Shown here: positions 14,546 to 19,042 of the stretch, in pieces
Layout of the letters: the number at the start of each line of letters is the position of its first letter
Numbering within the stretch: position 1 is the first letter of the stretch
NCBI GenBank assembly: GCA_964639225.1
Contig: CAZXCK010000082.1
Coordinates: forward strand, 1-19,042
Length of the DNA: 19,042 nt
Direction: 5' to 3'
Source: CAZXCK01 sp964639225
Lineage (GTDB): Bacteria; Chloroflexota; Anaerolineae; Aggregatilineales; Phototrophicaceae
The notes under the pieces: model-generated
What the model was told of the DNA's origin: nothing
The model's database searches: none
What the model saw: the letters and a program-made list of their open reading frames with translations, nothing else
Translations under genes and position numbers: made by a program

Positions 14546-14827
14546 TCACAGGAAGAAGTCGCGCAGGGCGTCGCGGATGTCGTCGATCAGCGGCTCCCAG
14601 ACCACGCCGGGCGCGCGCTGAACGATGAGCGTGTCCTCGACGATGGTCAGCGCCTGGATGCCATCGACAGCGTGAAACAGCATCTGGGCGATGGTCGAAC
14701 CGGCGTCGCCTTCTTCCGGCGAACGGTAGATTTCCTCACCGACATTCGTCAGGCGCTCACTGGTGATAATCTCCATCACGTCGGGGTCGTCGGTCGGTTC
14801 GGCGGTCAGCGAAAAATACTCGGACAT
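14546..14827 (-). CDS. NifU/Nfu N-terminal-domain protein
   Basis: The 93-residue protein resembles the Nfu N-terminal (HIRIP5-type) domain. The visible pattern is 'AGSTIAQMLFHAVDGIQALTIVEDTLIVQRAPGVVWEPLIDDIRDAL', matching the family order of small residue, 'A..LF.I.GV..V.I..D.I.V.......W..L...I...I'; I have left out the rest. The domain lies in front of the Fe-S-carrying CxxC domain in full Nfu proteins, and here that CxxC domain is absent and there are no cysteines. It is therefore not an Fe-S carrier on its own and may be a binding partner. It is the last gene of a minus-strand operon, 5 nt after the MOSC stop, with GAGGAA 8 nt before the ATG. The assignment is by pattern, so moderate. 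Confidence 0.72.
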   Translation of the reverse strand: MSEYFSLTAEPTDDPDVMEIITSERLTNVGEEIYRSPEEGDAGSTIAQMLFHAVDGIQALTIVEDTLIVQRAPGVVWEPLIDDIRDALRDFFL

Positions 14828-14832
14828 CGACG

Positions 14833-15312
14833 CTATTCCTCGTTGACCAGCGGCTGTACGGTGTCACCCACCTGAATCGGCCCGCCGCTGACGACGCGCG
14901 CCATTATACCCATGCGCCCGTTCAGCCGTTCGGGATCGACGCCCTGGATATGCGCGAAGCGGTCGCAGCCGGTGCGGGGTGTCGTCACCTCGATGACGGC
15001 CTCTGCGCCCAGGCGCAGGCGCGCCCCCACCGGCAGCGCATCGACATCGACGCCGCGCACGATAAGCTGCTCGCCGAGCATGCCGGGGCTGGTATCGCAG
15101 CCTTCGCCGGCCAATTGGGCCAGCGTCTCGGCGGCCATCAGGTTGAGCTGGCGCTCCGGGTGGCCGCCTTTGCGGTCGCCTTCGATGCCGTAACCGGCCA
15201 GCAGCCGCGCCTGCTCCACCGACTGCCGGGCGTACTGGTTGGGGGGCTGGCCTTCGACACCTTGCGGCTTGTAGACAATGCTGACGATCTGCGGGTGGTT
15301 CGGGTTGTCCAT
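14833..15312 (-). CDS. MOSC-domain protein
   Basis: The 159-residue protein is a stand-alone MOSC domain. Features in order: 'YGIEGDRKGG' at 41-50; 'RQLNLMAAETL' at 54-64; 'GMLGEQLIVRG' at 77-87; 'LPVGARLRLG' at 93-102; and the conserved cysteine C116 in 'TTPRTGCDRF'. MOSC domains are thought to handle sulfur or molybdenum cofactor; the Moco sulfurase C-terminus and mARC/YiiM-type proteins contain them. The C116 position is the one usually proposed to carry persulfide or bind Mo. The ending 'GPIQVGDTVQPL' is family-typical. AAGGAG sits 7 nt before the ATG at 15312, a strong ribosome-binding site. It follows the alpha/beta hydrolase by 41 nt and precedes the Nfu-type gene by 5 nt. The reaction is unknown. 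Confidence 0.9.
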   Translation of the reverse strand: MDNPNHPQIVSIVYKPQGVEGQPPNQYARQSVEQARLLAGYGIEGDRKGGHPERQLNLMAAETLAQLAGEGCDTSPGMLGEQLIVRGVDVDALPVGARLRLGAEAVIEVTTPRTGCDRFAHIQGVDPERLNGRMGIMARVVSGGPIQVGDTVQPLVNEE

Positions 15313-15353
15313 TACAACACTCCTTCAGTCCATGATCTGACAGTAACCAGCGA

Positions 15354-16166
15354 TCAGCGCAGGCTGCGAGTCAACTCATCCAGGAAGTTTTTCACCTGCC
15401 AGACGAAAATCTCCTGCGTCTCCAGGTGCGGCATGTGACGGCAGTTGGCGATGAGCGACAGCTTCGAGTCCGGGATGTTTTTGTGGATATGCTCGCCGAC
15501 GATGCGCGGCGTGATGGCGTCTTCCTCGCCCCACAGCAGCAGCACCGGGATGCGCGGCGTGCGCTTCTCCGGCACCGGCGAGACGGCCAGCGCCTGCATC
15601 AGCGCGGCCAGTCCGTTGGCGTTGATGCCCACGCGCCGCACAAATTCATCGGTGAGCAGGTCGCCATTCTCAAACACGCCGTCCAGTCCGCTGCGCGACG
15701 AGGTGGACTTTGCGATGCGTTTGAACATAAAGCGGCCCACGCCCGGCAGGCGCGCCAGGAACCGCGCCGCGCCCGGCACGCTGGGAATCACGCCGCCGTT
15801 GACCAGAATCAGCACGGGGATGCGATTGGGATACTGCGACGCCAGCAGCCGCCCCACCAGCCCACCGAACGACTGGCCGACGATCCCGGCCTGGTCGAGG
15901 CCCAGCGCGTCCATCAGGTCCAGCGTCCAGGTCAGCAGCTTCTCGATGGTGAGGCCGGCCAGCGGCGTGGACTGGCCGTAGCCGGGCAGATCGGGCGCTA
16001 CCAGATGATAGTCCTCTTCAAGCTCGGTGATGATATCGGACCAGTGCAGCCAGGCATCGCCGAAGCCGCCGTGCAGCAGCAGCAGCGAGCGGTGATGCGG
16101 CTCGCCAGCCTCGTAATAGCGCACGGTGTTTCCCTTTACATCAATAAGCTGTTCGCTGATTGGCAT
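15354..16166 (-). CDS. Alpha/beta hydrolase
   Basis: The 270-residue alpha/beta-hydrolase-fold enzyme has an oxyanion 'LLHGGFGDAW' at 30-39, a nucleophile elbow 'GQSFGG' with S99, an acid at D216 in 'LLWGEEDAITP', and a histidine at H244 in 'CRHMPHLE'. A cap domain occupies about 125-200. The layout is that of esterases, hydrolases and dehalogenase-like enzymes. The Ser nucleophile excludes haloalkane dehalogenase, which uses Asp. The substrate is unknown. There is no signal peptide. GGGAG lies 6 nt before the ATG at 16166. It sits between a glutaredoxin-like gene (21 nt gap) and MOSC, presumably one transcript. Confidence 0.9.
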   Translation of the reverse strand: MPISEQLIDVKGNTVRYYEAGEPHHRSLLLLHGGFGDAWLHWSDIITELEEDYHLVAPDLPGYGQSTPLAGLTIEKLLTWTLDLMDALGLDQAGIVGQSFGGLVGRLLASQYPNRIPVLILVNGGVIPSVPGAARFLARLPGVGRFMFKRIAKSTSSRSGLDGVFENGDLLTDEFVRRVGINANGLAALMQALAVSPVPEKRTPRIPVLLLWGEEDAITPRIVGEHIHKNIPDSKLSLIANCRHMPHLETQEIFVWQVKNFLDELTRSLR

Positions 16167-16187
16167 GAGACACTCCCGGTGTGGGCC

Positions 16188-16535
16188 TTAGCTGGTCGTC
16201 TGCTGCTGCGGAATGAATCCGTGCCCGCGCAGCCAGTCCTCTAGCTGGGTGGCGCTCGGCTCGGTGAGCATGGTCCCCCGGTCGATGTTGCGCGGGCTGG
16301 CACCCGGTTCCAGATATTCCGGCGCGGCGTAGGGGACGTCCTGCCCCGGTTCGGCGACGACCAGCGTAGGCACCGCCTGGAAGCCGGTCCATGCCTGGAC
16401 GCGCTGGCTGGCGACCGGGACGCGGTCGATGAAAATCTCGCGGTAGGGGACGTTGTGCTCTTTCAGCACGCGCTCGGCCAGCGTCACAAACGGGCACGGC
16501 GCTTTGCGTGTGTACATGACGAGTTCTTTTTTCAC
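16188..16535 (-). CDS. Glutaredoxin-like protein with single-cysteine CPFV motif
   Basis: The 115-residue thioredoxin-fold protein has a first beta strand 'ELVMYTRKA' followed by a redox motif C-P-F-V at about residues 14-17. It continues with helix 'TLAERVLKEHNVPYREI', then the cis-proline region 'GFQAVPTLVV'. Classical glutaredoxins have CPYC and monothiol ones CGFS. Here the second cysteine is replaced by Val, so only a one-cysteine mechanism is possible. The C-terminal part (about 70-115) is longer than in minimal glutaredoxins. The start is inferred as GTG at 16535, because AGAGG ends 9 nt before it; a TTG at 16553 would place the ribosome-binding site inside the gene. It leads a minus-strand operon with alpha/beta hydrolase, MOSC and Nfu-type genes, and diverges from the M24 peptidase. 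A glutathione, bacillithiol or other thiol partner cannot be deduced. Confidence 0.85.
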   Translation of the reverse strand: MKKELVMYTRKAPCPFVTLAERVLKEHNVPYREIFIDRVPVASQRVQAWTGFQAVPTLVVAEPGQDVPYAAPEYLEPGASPRNIDRGTMLTEPSATQLEDWLRGHGFIPQQQTTS

Positions 16536-16665
16536 GATGGCGCACCTCTGCAAGCAATCGGATCGTCAGTTATGATACACCATCTGCGGCATTTGGGGTA
16601 TCACGGCAGCGGGGCGACGCCGGGATTCTGCGCAAGCACTTATACCGAATCGGCAGCGGGGGCGG

Positions 16666-16671
16666 TACAAT
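16666..16671 (+). promoter_or_regulatory. Possible -10 element of the peptidase-WD40 operon
   Basis: TACAAT at 16666-16671 lies 39 nt before the peptidase ATG, in the divergent region 16536-16710. No convincing -35 is found at 16-18 nt upstream, so this is tentative. A minus-strand TATCAT at 16576-16571 could similarly serve the glutaredoxin operon, also without a good -35. Confidence 0.25.
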
Positions 16672-16710
16672 CCGGGACCAGACGGATTAAACAGAAAGCG
16701 ACGGAATCCC

Positions 16711-17823
16711 ATGACATTCGATTACGCAGTGCGGCAGGCGCGTCTCATCGGCGTGCGCGGCGTGGACGCCATCGCCATCGTCCCCGGCGCTAACATGCTG
16801 TATTACACCGGCCTGCACTTTCACCTGTCGGAGCGGCCAACCATCGCCCTCTTCGACCAGAACGGCATGGCCATCATCGTGCCGGAACTGGAAGTGTCCA
16901 AGCTGGCCGCCCGCCCGGACCTGCAGGCGCGTGTGTTCAGTTGGACCGACACCGACGGCTTCGAAGGCGCGTTTGAGCAGGCCGTGCGCGAGCTGAAGCT
17001 CGATCAGGCCACGCTGGGCGTCGACGGGCAGACGATGCGCGTGTTCGAGTATCTGGCGCTTCAGCAGGCGGGCAGCCACGACATGCGCAACGTGGGCCGC
17101 GATCTGCTGCGCATCCGCGCCATCAAGGACGCCGCCGAGGTCGAGGCCATGCGCCGCGCCATTCGCCTCAGCGAGCAGGCGCTGTATCGCGTGCTGAGTG
17201 GCGTCAGGCCGGGCATGACCGAGCGCCAGATCGCCGGCGAACTGTCGCGGGCGCTGTCTGAGGCGGGCAGCCAGGGCGAGGCGTTCGCGCCACTTATACA
17301 GACCGGCCCCAACAGCGCCCTGCCGCACGGTCTGCCGGGCGATCGCGCGCTCAACGCCGATGAGTTTCTGCTGATCGACTTCGGCGGCATGATGGACGAC
17401 TACCCGGCGGACATCACGCGGACGTTCTGCCTGGGCCAGCCCAGCGACGAGATGCAGCGCATCCAGGCGGCGGTGCTGGCAGCTAACCAGGCGGCCATCG
17501 CGGCGGTACGGCCCGGCGTCACCTGCGGCGAGATCGACCGCGCCGCGCGCCAGGTCATCGAGGATGCCGGTTACGGCCCGTACTTCATCCATCGCACCGG
17601 GCACGGCCTGGGCCTGGAAGGTCACGAGCTGCCGCAGATCGCCGCCGGTGTCGATGAGCCGCTGGAAGCCGGTATGGTGTTCACCATCGAGCCGGGCATC
17701 TACGTGCCGGGACTGGGCGGCGTGCGCATCGAGGACAATGTGCATGTGGTCGAATCCGGCGTGGAAGTGCTGACCCAGTTCCCGCGCGATCTCATGCCTG
17801 ATGGCATCATTCACACGGAGTAA
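16711..17823 (+). CDS. M24 family metallopeptidase, Xaa-Pro aminopeptidase/dipeptidase type
   Basis: The 370-residue enzyme has an N-terminal creatinase-like domain (about 1-130) and a C-terminal pita-bread catalytic domain (about 135-365). The five dinuclear-metal ligands are all present: D223 in 'LLIDFGG', D234 in 'ADITRTF', H298 in 'HRTGHGLGLEGHE', E327 in 'FTIEPGIY' and E341 in 'VRIEDN'. H206 in 'NSALPHG' is the usual catalytic histidine. Such enzymes remove the residue before proline or cleave Xaa-Pro dipeptides in the cytoplasm. The choice between aminopeptidase P and prolidase cannot be made from this sequence. The length is normal for the short bacterial form. There is no strong ribosome-binding site upstream of the ATG at 16711, only a GGA near it. 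The WD40 gene follows 3 nt later. Confidence 0.93.
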   Translation: MTFDYAVRQARLIGVRGVDAIAIVPGANMLYYTGLHFHLSERPTIALFDQNGMAIIVPELEVSKLAARPDLQARVFSWTDTDGFEGAFEQAVRELKLDQATLGVDGQTMRVFEYLALQQAGSHDMRNVGRDLLRIRAIKDAAEVEAMRRAIRLSEQALYRVLSGVRPGMTERQIAGELSRALSEAGSQGEAFAPLIQTGPNSALPHGLPGDRALNADEFLLIDFGGMMDDYPADITRTFCLGQPSDEMQRIQAAVLAANQAAIAAVRPGVTCGEIDRAARQVIEDAGYGPYFIHRTGHGLGLEGHELPQIAAGVDEPLEAGMVFTIEPGIYVPGLGGVRIEDNVHVVESGVEVLTQFPRDLMPDGIIHTE

Positions 17824-17826
17824 ATC

Positions 17827-18903
17827 ATGATTCGCTGGTTTTTGCTCGTACTGCTGGCGCTGCTGCCGGTGACAGGCGCGGCGCTCCACGCCCAGGACGA
17901 TGACGACGCCGCCCCGGAGAGCCTGTTCAGCGGGCCGGTCATCACCGCCGACTCCGCGCCGCTGCTGGTTCAGGTGGCCGCGCTGGAAGGTCACACGATG
18001 ACCGCCGCCGGTGTCGCCTTTCACCCGGACAGCGCGCTGCTGGCCTCGACCAGCCACGATGTCGGCCTGCGGCTGTGGTCGCTGCCGGGCGGCGAGTCGC
18101 TGGCCGAGCTGTTCACGCATATCTCGCTGGTGAAGGGCGTCGATTTCAGCCCGGATGGCGCGCTGCTGGCATCTGGTTCGTGGGATCGCACGGTGGCCGT
18201 CCATGACGTTTCGCCGGACGGCGACATCGAACTGCGCGATGTGTCCGCGCCATATGCGGCAGTCATCGAACCGGTAGCCTTCTCGCCGGATGGCGCGCTG
18301 ATCGCCGCCGGTGTGGGCGACGGTCGCGCCGTGCTGCTCGACGCGGTGACGCTGGAAGAGGTCCGCGCTTATCGCGTGCCCGGCCCGCAGGTCACCGCGC
18401 TGGCCTTCAGCCCGGATGGCAATCTGCTGCTGACGGCGGGCGGCTTCCCCGACGATACGGCGCAGGTGTGGTCGCTGGCCGCTGAATCCACTGAGCCGCT
18501 GGCCGTGCTGGATGGGCATCGCGGTTCGGTGACGGGCGTCGCCGTCTATCCGTTCGATGACGGTGACGGCGCGCTGCTGCTGGCGACCGCCGGCGACGAT
18601 GGTCAGGTGATCCTGTGGCGCTTCGCCGGTGACGCCGCCGAACGCCTGGGCGCGGTCGATCTGGATGGCGGCTGGCTGACCTCGGCGGCCTTCAGCGTGG
18701 ACGGTTCGCTGCTGGCGACCGGCTCGCTGGAGCACGGCATCCGCCTGTGGGATGTGCGCGACCCGGCACAGCCGGAGCCAGTGGGGGCGCTGGCCGGGCA
18801 CGATGGCGCGGTCAACGCCATCGCCTTCAGCCCGGACGGTCTGCTGCTGGCATCCGCTGGCGACGACGGTGTGATTCGGTTGTGGGGCCTGCCAGTCGAA
18901 TGA
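17827..18903 (+). CDS. Exported WD40-repeat beta-propeller protein
   Basis: The 358-residue protein begins with a signal peptide: a short positive start, hydrophobic 4-18, and likely cleavage after A22 in 'ALHA'. A short acidic Asp-rich linker follows. The remainder is seven WD40 repeats, recognisable by 'F(S/H)PDGALLAS' followed by '(L/V)RLW' endings. The repeat starts are at about 55, 98, 145, 187, 230, 280 and 323. Seven is a full closed propeller. No catalytic or membrane domain is fused, so it should be a secreted or surface-anchored interaction platform. GGAG, overlapping the end of the peptidase gene, lies 6 nt before the ATG at 17827, so translation is probably coupled to the cytoplasmic peptidase. 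Its binding partner is unknown. No terminator is evident before the convergent gene at 18954. Confidence 0.9.
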   Translation: MIRWFLLVLLALLPVTGAALHAQDDDDAAPESLFSGPVITADSAPLLVQVAALEGHTMTAAGVAFHPDSALLASTSHDVGLRLWSLPGGESLAELFTHISLVKGVDFSPDGALLASGSWDRTVAVHDVSPDGDIELRDVSAPYAAVIEPVAFSPDGALIAAGVGDGRAVLLDAVTLEEVRAYRVPGPQVTALAFSPDGNLLLTAGGFPDDTAQVWSLAAESTEPLAVLDGHRGSVTGVAVYPFDDGDGALLLATAGDDGQVILWRFAGDAAERLGAVDLDGGWLTSAAFSVDGSLLATGSLEHGIRLWDVRDPAQPEPVGALAGHDGAVNAIAFSPDGLLLASAGDDGVIRLWGLPVE

Positions 18904-18953
18904 GTTGAGCGACGGTTGGCTGGCAGGCTGTTCGGTCTGGCCATGCGCCGCCG

Positions 18954-19042
18954 CTAACTGGCGATGCCTGGATTGACTGCGGGCAGCTCCTCGGTGATGG
19001 TGCGCGGATCGGTGATGTGTTCCGGCGGCACGTAATCCGGCA
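18954..19042 (-). CDS. Probable 3' end of a minus-strand gene, product unknown (partial)
   Basis: On the minus strand one frame is open from the window edge to a TAG at 18956-18954, giving a 28-residue C-terminal tail. It begins near 'PDYVPPEHITDPRT' and ends 'NPGIAS'. The composition is that of an ordinary GC-rich coding tail and the frame converges on the WD40 gene. It is too short to assign a family and could be chance. Confidence 0.4.
   Translation of the reverse strand, partial: PDYVPPEHITDPRTITEELPAVNPGIAS

Noticed and set aside
16687..18801. 704-residue open frame on the minus strand
   Set aside because: It is antisense to the M24 peptidase and WD40 genes. Its composition is Arg/His/Gln-rich and no motif is recognisable.
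18021..18860. Repeated DNA of the type TTCAGCCCGGATGGC in the WD40 gene
   Set aside because: These recurrences encode the repeated FSPDG turn of WD40 blades in register with the protein. They are not an independent DNA repeat or CRISPR.
1..19042. tRNA, rRNA, riboswitch, CRISPR, insertion sequence or prophage features
   Set aside because: None was found on reading both strands. There are no regularly spaced direct repeats, no transposase motifs and no tRNA-like cloverleaf noticed.

Overview
The window is about 19 kb of GC-rich, densely coding bacterial chromosome. I see no phage, insertion sequence, CRISPR array, tRNA or rRNA. Gene content and style suggest a member of the Chloroflexota, probably Anaerolineae-like: a paired M16 peptidase, a bactofilin-like exported solenoid with membrane helices, a PspC/LiaF-type cassette, an exported WD40 protein, a DUF89 protein and a UPF0104 flippase-like protein. 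This assignment is inferred from content and is not proven. Seventeen complete genes and one probable gene tail are supported. The longest stretch without a gene is about 200 bases, so no gap exceeds 300 bases.

Left third, all on the minus strand. A two-gene M16 peptidase operon (122-2723) pairs a zinc-binding subunit with a subunit lacking the zinc motif, behind a good sigma70-type promoter at 2770-2798. Upstream of it is UDP-glucose 6-dehydrogenase (2901-4223) with a clear rho-independent terminator. Next comes a four-gene operon read from 8438 down to 4330: flippase-like membrane protein, DUF89/ARMT1-like phosphatase, FAD-dependent amine-oxidase-like protein and GNAT acetyltransferase, with gaps of 27 and 15 nt and a 4-nt overlap. 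Together with ugd this looks like a cell-surface glycan or lipid modification locus, but no glycosyltransferase lies inside the window.

Middle. A divergent pair of units faces an intergenic region of about 170 bp (10098-10266). Leftward is an exported bactofilin-like beta-solenoid with multiple membrane helices. Rightward are a small FHA-domain protein, a PspC-domain membrane protein and a LiaF-like membrane protein, the last two overlapping by ATGA. This resembles an envelope-stress or envelope-architecture module. A small HEAT-repeat protein and an L-lactate permease follow on the plus strand.

Right third. A minus-strand operon (16535 down to 14546) encodes a single-cysteine glutaredoxin-like protein, an alpha/beta hydrolase, a MOSC-domain protein and a NifU/Nfu N-terminal-domain protein, a mix suggestive of sulfur, thiol or Fe-S handling. 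Divergent from it, a plus-strand pair encodes an M24 (Xaa-Pro type) peptidase and, three bases later, an exported seven-repeat WD40 propeller. The window ends inside what is probably the 3' end of another minus-strand gene.

Several genes appear to use GTG or TTG starts chosen by Shine-Dalgarno placement (2723, 4881, 10097, 16535). The candidates for something undescribed are the bactofilin-like/FHA/PspC/LiaF divergent module and the flippase/DUF89/FAD-oxidoreductase/GNAT operon. Both are inferences from domain content and gene order.
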